Positions 1-4,522 of a DNA stretch of 5,134 nucleotides are shown here, piece by piece. Where the stretch lies: positions 1 through 5,134 of the forward strand of contig DMLA01000155.1 of assembly GCA_003453555.1 (NCBI GenBank). Direction: 5' to 3'. This DNA is from Chloroflexota bacterium (GTDB lineage: Bacteria > Chloroflexota > Anaerolineae > UBA7937). Position 1 is the first letter of the stretch, and the number at the start of each line of letters is the position of its first letter. The notes beneath the pieces are model-generated. The model was not told the origin of the DNA, made no database searches, and saw only the letters and a program-made list of their open reading frames with translations. Both the position numbers and the translations under genes were made by a program.

Positions 1-50
1 TAGCGGGAGGCTGATTCTAGGATCGTGGGCCTGGTGCCCAGAAGAAAAAA

Positions 51-56
51 AGAGGT
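51..56 (+). promoter_or_regulatory. Ribosome binding site that sets the DUF35 gene start
   Basis: AGAGGT lies 7 bases before the ATG at 64. The same frame is open back to a GTG at 25, but no purine-rich site precedes that codon, and the extra 13 residues are basic and unlike the family N-terminus. The ATG at 64 is therefore preferred. Confidence 0.65.
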
Positions 57-63
57 CAAAAGT

Positions 64-462
64 ATGTCTTTAGCCAGACATTGGCGCTTGCAAGATGAGC
101 GATACAAACTGATAGGTAGAGAGTGCACCGCCTGCGGCCAAAAACTCTTCCCTTCCCGGGATATCTGCCCCCACTGCGGATCCCGAGATCTCAAGCCTTA
201 TAGATTTGCGGGAAGGGGGGAGATCTACTCCTACTCTACTACCTACCAACCCCCGGCCGGCTATGAGGGCTTCGCGCCCTACACCGTGGCTTTGATCCGT
301 TTGGATGAAGGGCCCTTGCTCACCGCTCAACTGACCGATGTGGATAGAGAAGGGGTAGAGATCGGGCAGCGGGTAGAGATGGTCACTCGTAAACTCCGGG
401 AGTACGGCCCTGAGGGGCTCATCGTCTACGGCTACAAGTTCCGGCCGGTTGTGAAAGGCTAA
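64..462 (+). CDS. Zn-ribbon domain-containing OB-fold protein (DUF35 family)
   Basis: This 132-residue protein has an N-terminal rubredoxin-like zinc ribbon with Cys21-x2-Cys24 and Cys35-x2-Cys38, followed by the DUF35 OB-fold from about residue 48 to the end. Family signatures visible are RYKLIGREC near residue 13, GRGEIYSYSTTY in the first OB strand, PYTVALIRLDEG in the middle and the closing YGYKFRPV. Members of this family act in the cytoplasm as small accessory or scaffold proteins for thiolase-type enzymes. In the archaeal type, DUF35 bridges acetoacetyl-CoA thiolase and HMG-CoA synthase and helps channel the intermediate. Length and domain order are normal. It sits just downstream of the window edge, so a thiolase or HMG-CoA synthase gene upstream is likely but not seen. 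A strong hairpin follows the stop by about 13 bases, so it is probably the last gene of its operon. The acyl-CoA partner cannot be told from this window. Confidence 0.93.
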   Translation: MSLARHWRLQDERYKLIGRECTACGQKLFPSRDICPHCGSRDLKPYRFAGRGEIYSYSTTYQPPAGYEGFAPYTVALIRLDEGPLLTAQLTDVDREGVEIGQRVEMVTRKLREYGPEGLIVYGYKFRPVVKG

Positions 463-473
463 GCAAGCGACTC

Positions 474-507
474 AAAAAGGCGACCCCTTGCCGGGGTCGC
501 CTTTGGC
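474..507. terminator. Bidirectional intrinsic terminator between convergent genes
   Basis: A perfect 12-bp stem (476-487 with 493-504) closes a 5-base TTGCC loop. The stem is flanked by A5 on the left and TTT on the right. The left-hand A tract gives a clean T run for minus-strand transcription, and the right-hand T run is weaker (CTTTGGCATT). It sits in the 77-base gap between the convergent DUF35 gene and the YvlD-like gene and can end both transcripts. Confidence 0.9.
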
Positions 508-539
508 ATTGCCACAAATCAACCTCACCATCGTGGCCT

Positions 540-905
540 TTACCTTTCCTCCCCTCGGATGAGAAGGGTCAGGGCCAGACTCACCAGACTGATTACCAAG
601 GCTCCCCAGAAAGCAGCCCCGAAGCCAGCCACCTCAAAGCCGATGCCCAACTGCCCAGCCACCCAAGCGGTGAGGCCCAGCATGGCTGCGTTGATGACGA
701 AGAGGAAAAGACCCAAGGTCAAAACTATCAAGGGGCAGGTGAAGAATTTGAGCAGGGGCCGGATAAAGGCGTTCACCAACCCCAAAATCAGAGCCACCGC
801 TACGATGGCCCACTCATCCCGCACATATATCCCCGACACCACCTTGCTGGCCACATAGATAGCCAGGGCGTTTATCAGCCAGCGAAGTAGACCCCGCCGT
901 ATCAT
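540..905 (-). CDS. YvlD-like membrane protein (phage holin 4_2 superfamily)
   Basis: This is a 121-residue integral membrane protein with four hydrophobic segments at about residues 5-25, 32-50, 56-80 and 92-116. It carries the family signature NAFIRPLLKFFTCPLIVLTL at 45-64, followed by GLFLFVINAAML. The length is typical of YvlD-type proteins, which are annotated as phage holin family 4 superfamily IV although they are chromosomal. In Bacillus subtilis the relative YvlD belongs to the yvlABCD operon, which is linked to envelope stress. The biochemical role is unknown and lysis is not implied. The ATG at 905 is preceded by GGGGAGGA at 6 bases. It lies 23 bases after the M29 gene and is the last gene before the convergent terminator. 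Two more yvl-type genes occur upstream in the same direction, which supports this assignment. Confidence 0.88.
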   Translation of the reverse strand: MIRRGLLRWLINALAIYVASKVVSGIYVRDEWAIVAVALILGLVNAFIRPLLKFFTCPLIVLTLGLFLFVINAAMLGLTAWVAGQLGIGFEVAGFGAAFWGALVISLVSLALTLLIRGEER

Positions 906-928
906 AAGATCTCCTCCCCGATGAAAGC

Positions 929-2029
929 CTAAGCCAGAAAGGTTCCACCATCCATAATGAGTCGGTCGTCCACCTCCACCCGAGGCTCCATGATCAGAAG
1001 ATCCCAGTGGAGGTCTGAGTCGTTCACTCCACCCAGCATCCGGTTCTCTCCGATGGCGATATGGACCGTGCCCATGATCTTCTCATCGGTGAGCATATAG
1101 CCGATAGCCTCTCTCACCTGGTCGTTTAGCCCGATCCCTAGTTCCCCTATCCGTTCCTTATCCCCATGGCTGCTAGCCAAGACCTCGGTGAAGGCCTCAA
1201 AACCCATCTTCGCCTCCACCGGGATCGCCTTTCCCTCCTCGAACCTCACCACCAGATCCTCTATCCGTTGGCCCCGATATCGGGTGAAGGCCAGGTCGAA
1301 GACCACGGTGCCCTCAGACCTCGTCTCCAGGGGAGCCATACATACCTCTCCCGCAGGCAGGTTGAGCAATTTTCCACCCATGGAGTCGGCTAAAAACCCG
1401 CTATCTTTGTCCACAGGCCGCCCCTCTATGGAGAGGGTCAAATCAGTACCCTTGGGAGAAGTTATATGCACTCTCCTCGCTCCCTCAAAGAGTTCCGCCA
1501 CCCGGTGCACCCTAGCCCTCAGATCGGTATAATCCACATCCATGGCTCGCCAGTAGGTCTCGAAGAACTCCTCGAAATCGACACCGTACATCTCGGCTTG
1601 TTCCCTGGTGGGATAACCGGTGCCCACCCAGCGGACCCCTTCTGTCTGGTAGAGAGCATCATTCACCGGTTTACTACCTATCCGCTGGGCCCCTATCCGC
1701 TCCGCAGGGATATCTTGAAAACGCCGAGGGTTCGCCCTCTCCATCCCCACGCTGATCACCAGGTCAGAGGCCTTAATCAACTCCACCGCATGAAGCGGTG
1801 TTTTCTCTAGATACTCGATAGGCACCTCCTCACTCACCCGATAAGCGTAGTCGTCGCTCCTGGCTATGATCAGAGGAAGCGCCCCCACCTTTCGACACTC
1901 CAAGGCGATCAGTTCCGCATAAGTGAGGGCATCGGCCCTGCTCAGGATGGTCACCGTCTCATCTTCTCTCACCGCCGAGCAGGAGCGCACGATCTTCCTG
2001 GCTATCCTTTCGTAGTCTGGCTGATACAT
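929..2029 (-). CDS. M29-family metallopeptidase-like protein (aminopeptidase)
   Basis: The 366-residue cytoplasmic protein matches the M29 (AmpS/AmpT/AmpII) fold. The N-terminal half contains LTYAELIALECRKVGA and DLVISVG, and residues 193-197 read KGTDL. The C-terminal metal site is visible as Glu228 in NLPAGE, Glu296 in GELGIGLN, His323 in GTVHIAIG, and His341 and Asp343 in HWD. Family members are cobalt- or zinc-dependent exo-aminopeptidases with a dinuclear centre. The Tyr that follows the GTVH histidine in characterised members is not found here (the stretch reads IAIGENRMLGG), so peptidase activity is inferred, not certain. The related branch that includes the Fe(II) enzyme NicX also uses a Glu and an H-x-D pair. 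The ATG at 2029 has GGAGGT at 5 bases. The frame stays open to a TTG at 2074 without a binding site, so the shorter form is chosen. A promoter sits in front, and the YvlD-like gene follows. Confidence 0.87.
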   Translation of the reverse strand: MYQPDYERIARKIVRSCSAVREDETVTILSRADALTYAELIALECRKVGALPLIIARSDDYAYRVSEEVPIEYLEKTPLHAVELIKASDLVISVGMERANPRRFQDIPAERIGAQRIGSKPVNDALYQTEGVRWVGTGYPTREQAEMYGVDFEEFFETYWRAMDVDYTDLRARVHRVAELFEGARRVHITSPKGTDLTLSIEGRPVDKDSGFLADSMGGKLLNLPAGEVCMAPLETRSEGTVVFDLAFTRYRGQRIEDLVVRFEEGKAIPVEAKMGFEAFTEVLASSHGDKERIGELGIGLNDQVREAIGYMLTDEKIMGTVHIAIGENRMLGGVNDSDLHWDLLIMEPRVEVDDRLIMDGGTFLA

Positions 2030-2034
2030 GCACC

Positions 2035-2040
2035 ACCTCC
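2035..2040 (-). promoter_or_regulatory. Ribosome binding site fixing the M29 start
   Basis: GGAGGT is 5 bases before the ATG at 2029. It rules against the longer TTG-started version beginning at 2074, whose first codons overlap the predicted -35/-10 region. Confidence 0.8.
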
Positions 2041-2053
2041 ATAGTTTTGGTTC

Positions 2054-2082
2054 ATCATACCACTCGGTGCTCAATCCAGCAA
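2054..2082 (-). promoter_or_regulatory. Internal extended -10 promoter for the M29 gene
   Basis: Read on the minus strand, TTGCTG (2077-2082) is separated by exactly 17 bases from TATGAT (2054-2059). The -10 box is preceded by TGG, which gives an extended -10 motif. The -35 box is poor (3 of 6), which is common when the extended -10 is present. Transcription would start near 2047, leaving a leader of about 18 bases that contains the GGAGGT site. This would let the M29 and YvlD-like genes be expressed apart from the upstream operon. The motif match is direct, and activity is inferred. Confidence 0.5.
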
Positions 2083-2095
2083 ATAGAGGCCACCC

Positions 2096-2452
2096 CTACT
2101 CGATATATATCTCCACCCGCTCCCCGTCCTCGGTGTCCTCCACATCCACGATCTTCCCCCTAGCGCCTTCGCGCACGGCTCGCACTATCTCATCGATATC
2201 GAGATCAAAGGGGGCGGAGAACTTGGCCCCTATCTTAGCCCCGATATTCAACAACCCTAGGGGAAGGTTGATATTCACCTTATGCTTTCCCGTCTTCATA
2301 TCCGTGACCCGCACTCGGAACCAGCGCGCAGGTGCCGCCCGCTCTTCCCCCCTTGCCTCCAAGGCATCCAGGAGTTTCGCCCCCTCCTCAGCGGTGATCT
2401 GTCCCTCCTCGATCATCTTCAGGATCTGCATCCTCTCCTCGTGAGTAGCCAT
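2096..2452 (-). CDS. YvlB/LiaX N-terminal-like (SHOCT-like) protein
   Basis: This is a 118-residue cytoplasmic protein. Residues 4-30 form the two-helix module seen at the N-terminus of YvlB/LiaX-type proteins (ERMQILKMIEEGQITAEEGAKLL). A short linker with EERAAPAR follows. The rest is mostly beta: WFRVRVTDMKTGKHKVNI, the conserved LPLGLLNIGAKIGAKF at 64-79, then GKIVDVEDTEDGERVEIYIE at the end. Compact proteins of this design are widespread in Firmicutes and Chloroflexota beside DUF2089, PspC and YvlD genes. Their biochemical function is unknown, but the context points to envelope-stress sensing or signalling. The ATG at 2452 has AGGAGGT at 4 bases and fits the family N-terminus, so it is kept although it lies inside the 3' end of the GNAT gene (65-base overlap). 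It has no signal peptide or membrane segment. Confidence 0.85.
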   Translation of the reverse strand: MATHEERMQILKMIEEGQITAEEGAKLLDALEARGEERAAPARWFRVRVTDMKTGKHKVNINLPLGLLNIGAKIGAKFSAPFDLDIDEIVRAVREGARGKIVDVEDTEDGERVEIYIE

Positions 2453-3392
2453 TTTTACCTCCTTTCACTCTCAGTATCATCCGCTCCAACGTCCGCTCCT
2501 CGATGAAACCGCACCTTTCAAGAACTCTTATGGTCTCCAGGTAAGAAGGGTATATCCTGGCCACCGCTCCTCTTGGAGGGTGGGTAGGCAAAATGGAGAA
2601 CGCCTTAGCCAAAAGCCCCTCCTCCACCCGGCCCCGCTCCTCCCCCTGAACCACCATCTCCAACCGGTGTGGCCCGGCCCAGGAAAGACGGAGGGTGAGC
2701 ATAGACCCCCCCGCCACCCAGCGATATCTTCTCCGCCCGAGGAGGTCCCATAACCAGGCGAGAAGCCCTTCGCCCAGGTCTGGCTTCGAGCCCTCCCTCG
2801 TGCCGAGGAACGCCGTCTCTTTGGGCAAGGCCTCTTTCCATAGCCGATACCCCTCTCGCCACTCGGTGGGCTCCAACTCTCTCACCGAAGGGCCTTCTCG
2901 GAGAACGAGAGCGACCGTTTCAGCGAGTCGCATCTCCGTCTGGGCATCAACCCTTACGAAACCCAGTTTCTCATAGAGCCCCTTAGCCGCCCTATTATCG
3001 CGGCGCACCTCCAAGGCCACCCAAGGAGCCCTCCTCTCTTCGACCGCATCTATTACCGCCTCCATCAACCGCCTAGCGATGCCCCTCCTCCGGTAATCTG
3101 GATGGACGGCTAAGTTGCTTACCAGGTAGCCCCCTCTGCTTCTGCTAAGGGTCACATTCCCCACCACTCGCTTTTCCTCCACCCAGACGTAGCCTGAGAA
3201 AAGGTCTCCCAGAATCCACAAGAGAGGCCCTCCATAAGCCGCAGCCCTCATCCCCCGCACCGCTTCCCGACCTTCAGGGCCCAGGTCAACGCCGAAAGCC
3301 ACCTCTATCAGGTCGGCCACAGGCCCCATATCCCCCATAGGGTTAAAAGGTCGTAAGCCGCTTTCCACCCCTCCCAGAACCCCAGTCGCCAT
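2388..3392 (-). CDS. Two-domain GNAT family N-acetyltransferase
   Basis: The 334-residue protein has two tandem GNAT units. The N-terminal unit (about 10-157) is complete: LRPFNPMGDMGPVADLI opens the fold, the acetyl-CoA pyrophosphate loop RRRGIA is at 101-106 after NLAVHPDY, and motif B is NRAAKGLYEKLGFV at 133-146. The C-terminal unit (about 167-310) keeps the overall fold and a motif B-like YLETIRVLERCGFIEER at 284-300, but it has no R-x-x-G-x-G/A loop, so it is probably structural or involved in substrate binding. The substrate is unknown; double-GNAT proteins modify small amines, antibiotics or N-termini. The ATG at 3392 is chosen because domain 1 starts soon after it. GGAG lies 10 bases upstream, a rather long spacing. 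The last 23 or so residues are low-complexity and polar and exist only because the frame runs on through the YvlB-like start. The natural fold probably ends near residue 310. Confidence 0.86.
   Translation of the reverse strand: MATGVLGGVESGLRPFNPMGDMGPVADLIEVAFGVDLGPEGREAVRGMRAAAYGGPLLWILGDLFSGYVWVEEKRVVGNVTLSRSRGGYLVSNLAVHPDYRRRGIARRLMEAVIDAVEERRAPWVALEVRRDNRAAKGLYEKLGFVRVDAQTEMRLAETVALVLREGPSVRELEPTEWREGYRLWKEALPKETAFLGTREGSKPDLGEGLLAWLWDLLGRRRYRWVAGGSMLTLRLSWAGPHRLEMVVQGEERGRVEEGLLAKAFSILPTHPPRGAVARIYPSYLETIRVLERCGFIEERTLERMILRVKGGKNGYSRGEDADPEDDRGGTDHR
2457..2463 (-). promoter_or_regulatory. Ribosome binding site of the YvlB-like gene, inside the GNAT gene
   Basis: AGGAGGT is 4 bases before the ATG at 2452 and is itself part of GNAT codons (VKGG). 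It is strong enough to support initiation even while ribosomes translate the GNAT reading frame through it, and it decides the start of the YvlB-like protein. Confidence 0.75.
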
Positions 3393-3398
3393 CTCTTT

Positions 3399-3549
3399 TT
3401 ATCTCCAGAAGGTGCCATCATGCACAACAACCCACCTTCCCAGCGAAACCTCACTTACCAAGAACCTCTCCTGGGGAGAAGAGGGTATCACTCTCCTCTG
3501 CTTCTATCAACGCCTCAGACTTGGCCTCATCGGGCGATGCGCGGTACAT
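3399..3549 (-). pseudogene. Possible frameshifted small gene between DUF2089 and GNAT
   Basis: Two overlapping short frames together look like one broken gene. The first frame starts at the ATG at 3549. A second frame, shifted by one base, is open from just after a TAG near 3508 to a TAA at 3399-3401. It reads like ordinary protein, with the segment RFLVSEVSLGRWVVVHDG and then TFWR. Skipping one base in the GAGGAGAG run (about 3490-3497) joins the first 18 residues to 31 residues of the second frame, giving 49 residues. The product would end 6 bases before the GNAT ATG, matching the tight spacing of the neighbours. This could be an inactivating indel, an assembly error, a programmed +1 shift or two overlapping tiny genes. 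In the last case GTG at 3491 would start a 30-residue product. No family is recognised. Confidence 0.5.
3451..3549 (-). CDS. Small ORF, 32 residues, strong ribosome binding site
   Basis: This is the frame that can be read without any shift. It starts at the ATG at 3549, 9 bases after the DUF2089 stop, with AGGAGG at 3554-3559 (4-base spacing) beginning in that stop codon. The peptide is acidic, with the helix-like segment DEAKSEALIEAEES at about residues 7-20, and ends in PGEVLGK before TGA. I recognise no family. The initiation signal is among the best in the window, so ribosomes very likely load here. Whether the product is this 32-residue peptide or a longer frameshifted protein is open (see the overlapping pseudogene entry). 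Confidence 0.5.
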   Translation of the reverse strand: MYRASPDEAKSEALIEAEESDTLFSPGEVLGK

Positions 3550-3558
3550 CTTTCCTCC

Positions 3559-3930
3559 TCACTTTCCCCTTAGGAGTTCCGCAGCCTCCTCGGCTTTGAT
3601 CTCGCCCTTTTGTACCCGCTCCAAGATCTCCCTCCGCCTCTCCGGAGTCACTACTTCCTCCTCCGGCACCTCGTAGCCTAGGGCTCGGATCACCTCATTG
3701 AGCCGGCTACGTACCGTAGGGTAAGAGATCCCCAACTCCTCCTCCACCCTGGTGATCTTCCCCTCGCACTTGATGAAGGTCTCCACGAATTTCATCTGCT
3801 CAGGCGAGAGCCGGTAGAAGCGGCCTAACTCGAAGTGCCCCTCTAGGGTCGCATCGCAATTTCTACAGTAGAGGCGCGTCACCTCGAGATCACTAGCACA
3901 TACCGGACATCGCTTCATCACGGGATACAT
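3559..3930 (-). CDS. DUF2089 zinc-ribbon/HTH regulator
   Basis: This 123-residue protein has the DUF2089 layout. A zinc ribbon with Cys8-x2-Cys11 and Cys22-x2-Cys25 comes first, then HFELGRFYRLSPEQMKFVETF at 32-52, then a helix-turn-helix (about 53-86) containing GKITRVEEELGISYPTVRSR and LNEVIRALGYEV. The C-terminus (97-121, PERRREILERVQKGEIKAEE) repeats the two-helix module at the start of the YvlB-like protein encoded downstream. By homology it is a cytoplasmic DNA-binding protein, probably a transcription factor; members sit beside YvlB, PspC and YvlD genes. The ATG at 3930 has GGGAGGG about 5 bases upstream and gives the usual family N-terminus. It follows the 60-residue ORF by 21 bases, so both should share the promoter at 4166-4194. 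Autoregulation through the palindrome there is possible but unproven. Confidence 0.92.
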   Translation of the reverse strand: MYPVMKRCPVCASDLEVTRLYCRNCDATLEGHFELGRFYRLSPEQMKFVETFIKCEGKITRVEEELGISYPTVRSRLNEVIRALGYEVPEEEVVTPERRREILERVQKGEIKAEEAAELLRGK

Positions 3931-3951
3931 TCAAACCCTCCCTTCCCTGAA

Positions 3952-4134
3952 CTAGAGGATGGGGTAGCACCCCAACAACCGTCCCCACTCCTCCATCCTT
4001 CTCCGTTCCCTTTCCCGCACCTCCTTCAGCCGTTGATGGCGATATGCCCTCTCCAGTCGCGCCATTCTTGCTGCCTTCGGTTCCTCCCGCTGGATGACGA
4101 GCACTAGCCGATAGGCACCTATACTTACACTCAT
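3952..4134 (-). CDS. Small charged hypothetical protein, 60 residues
   Basis: I do not recognise this gene. Its first 14 residues (MSVSIGAYRLVLVI) look like a beta strand or short hydrophobic stretch. Residues 15-54 are rich in Arg and Glu, with helix-forming runs such as RLKEVRERERRRMEEWGRLL, consistent with a single long charged helix or coiled coil. It ends in a hydrophobic CYPIL. The net charge is basic, which would allow nucleic-acid or membrane-surface contact, but nothing more specific can be said. The ATG at 4134 has AGGAGGT at 5 bases. The frame is open further upstream to 4305, but that part crosses the promoter and is not coding. It is the first gene of the operon, about 25 bases after the predicted transcription start, and 21 bases ahead of the DUF2089 gene. 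Confidence 0.7.
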   Translation of the reverse strand: MSVSIGAYRLVLVIQREEPKAARMARLERAYRHQRLKEVRERERRRMEEWGRLLGCYPIL

Positions 4135-4139
4135 CTCCC

Positions 4140-4146
4140 ACCTCCT
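4140..4146 (-). promoter_or_regulatory. Ribosome binding site of the 60-residue ORF
   Basis: AGGAGGT is 5 bases before the ATG at 4134. It is the reason for calling the short version of this frame and, with the promoter just upstream, supports it as a translated gene. Confidence 0.75.
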
Positions 4147-4165
4147 GGCTGAAATTACGTGCAAT

Positions 4166-4194
4166 ATTTTAGCATATAACTTGATATTTGTCAA
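4166..4194 (-). promoter_or_regulatory. Near-consensus sigma-A promoter of the DUF2089 operon
   Basis: On the minus strand, TTGACA (4189-4194) is followed after exactly 17 bases by TAAAAT (4166-4171), that is 6 of 6 and 5 of 6 matches to the housekeeping consensus, in an AT-rich stretch. Start of transcription is expected near 4158-4160, leaving a leader of about 25 bases that holds the AGGAGGT site. It drives the 60-residue gene, DUF2089 and the genes that follow. A promoter this strong with a palindrome over its -35 is typical of repressed genes. Confidence 0.85.
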
Positions 4195-4196
4195 GT
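4179..4196. promoter_or_regulatory. Palindrome over the -35 box, FNR/CRP-like operator candidate
   Basis: ACTTGA and TCAAGT form perfect 6-bp inverted arms around 6 bases. The inner part matches the FNR-type half-sites TTGAT-N4-ATCAA at 9 of 10 positions. It covers the -35 hexamer completely, so a bound protein would block RNA polymerase. Candidates are a Crp/Fnr-family regulator, the DUF2089 protein itself, or no protein at all, since half of the symmetry coincides with the -35 consensus. Confidence 0.45.
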
Positions 4197-4209
4197 CTAT
4201 ATTAAATAT

Positions 4210-4242
4210 TTTAAGGTTAGGGGTGTAAAGTTTAAGGTTGGG
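4210..4242. repeat. Direct repeat upstream of the operon promoter
   Basis: TTTAAGGTTAGGG (4210-4222) and TTTAAGGTTGGG (4231-4242) share a 9-base core with starts 21 bases apart, two helical turns, so both copies lie on one face of the DNA. The nearer copy is about 16 bases upstream of the -35 box, in activator position. Tandem direct repeats with this phasing are used by OmpR/PhoB-type response regulators, among others. Only two copies are visible. Confidence 0.45.
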
Positions 4243-4256
4243 ACATCCTTGATGAG

Positions 4257-4291
4257 GCAAAAATAAACGGGGGAAGCAAAGCGCTCCCCCC
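4257..4291 (-). terminator. Intrinsic terminator of the coaE unit
   Basis: On the minus strand a GC-rich stem (CCCCC-side 4286-4290 with GGGGG-side 4269-4273, extended by 3 more pairs past a bulged A) closes a 5-base loop. It is followed by GTTTATTTTTG. It lies about 37 bases after the stop of the 64-residue gene and separates the coaE unit from the DUF2089 operon promoter. Confidence 0.85.
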
Positions 4292-4327
4292 AAGGAAGTG
4301 AACACTAAACGCTAATAGAGCCCCCGG

Positions 4328-4522
4328 TCACTCCAGATAGATGATCCAGACGCAGAGGCCAGCCAGGATGATGGTGGTCACTATGAGAGCCGCCCACTGG
4401 CCTGGCAAGAGCCCCACATTTCGGGCTGCTATCACCAGCATGATCACCATACCTATGGCCAGGGCGATCCAGGCCGCTAGGCGAGGATGACCGGCTACGA
4501 ACTCTTTCAAAGAGGCGATCAT
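4328..4522 (-). CDS. Small two-helix membrane protein coupled to coaE
   Basis: This is a 64-residue protein with two clear hydrophobic helices (about 15-33 and 42-62) joined by a short RNVGLLPGQ loop. The N-terminus is mildly charged (MIASLKEFVAGHPR). There is no signal peptidase site or soluble domain, so it is predicted to sit in the inner membrane as a hairpin. The family is not recognised and no function can be assigned. Its ATG overlaps the coaE stop as ATGA (4519-4522), and a GGAGGGGG run lies a few bases upstream, inside the last coaE codons, so translation is coupled to coaE. A terminator follows. The coupling suggests co-expression and not necessarily a role in CoA synthesis. Confidence 0.8.
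   Translation of the reverse strand: MIASLKEFVAGHPRLAAWIALAIGMVIMLVIAARNVGLLPGQWAALIVTTIILAGLCVWIIYLE

Noticed and set aside
25..63. Extended N-terminus of the DUF35 protein from GTG at 25
   Set aside because: No ribosome site before the GTG, the residues are outside the family pattern, and AGAGGT stands at the right distance from ATG 64.
1..73. Tail of an upstream gene (a frame open from base 2 to the TAG at 71-73)
   Set aside because: Too short to judge. The translation (tail with WAWCPEEKKRSK) does not resemble a thiolase or HMG-CoA synthase C-terminus, and stops in the other frames at 1, 12 and 18 are equally plausible ends.
540..905. Phage remnant suggested by the holin-family name
   Set aside because: YvlD-type proteins are ordinary chromosomal membrane proteins; no endolysin, integrase or structural phage gene is nearby.
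2030..2074. Longer M29 protein starting at TTG 2074
   Set aside because: The added residues lie over the -10/-35 elements and lack a ribosome site; the ATG at 2029 has GGAGGT.
2605..2862. Glycine-rich minus-strand frame inside the GNAT gene
   Set aside because: It is an out-of-phase shadow of the GNAT codons with repetitive composition and no start signal.
4181..4209. Divergent plus-strand promoter (TTGATA with an A/T-rich -10)
   Set aside because: The -10 match is weak and arises from AT-richness plus the palindrome; there is no plus-strand gene downstream, only the coaE unit antisense.
4135..4305. Upstream extension of the 60-residue ORF to 4305
   Set aside because: It crosses the terminator, direct repeat and promoter, and is AT-rich with non-coding character.
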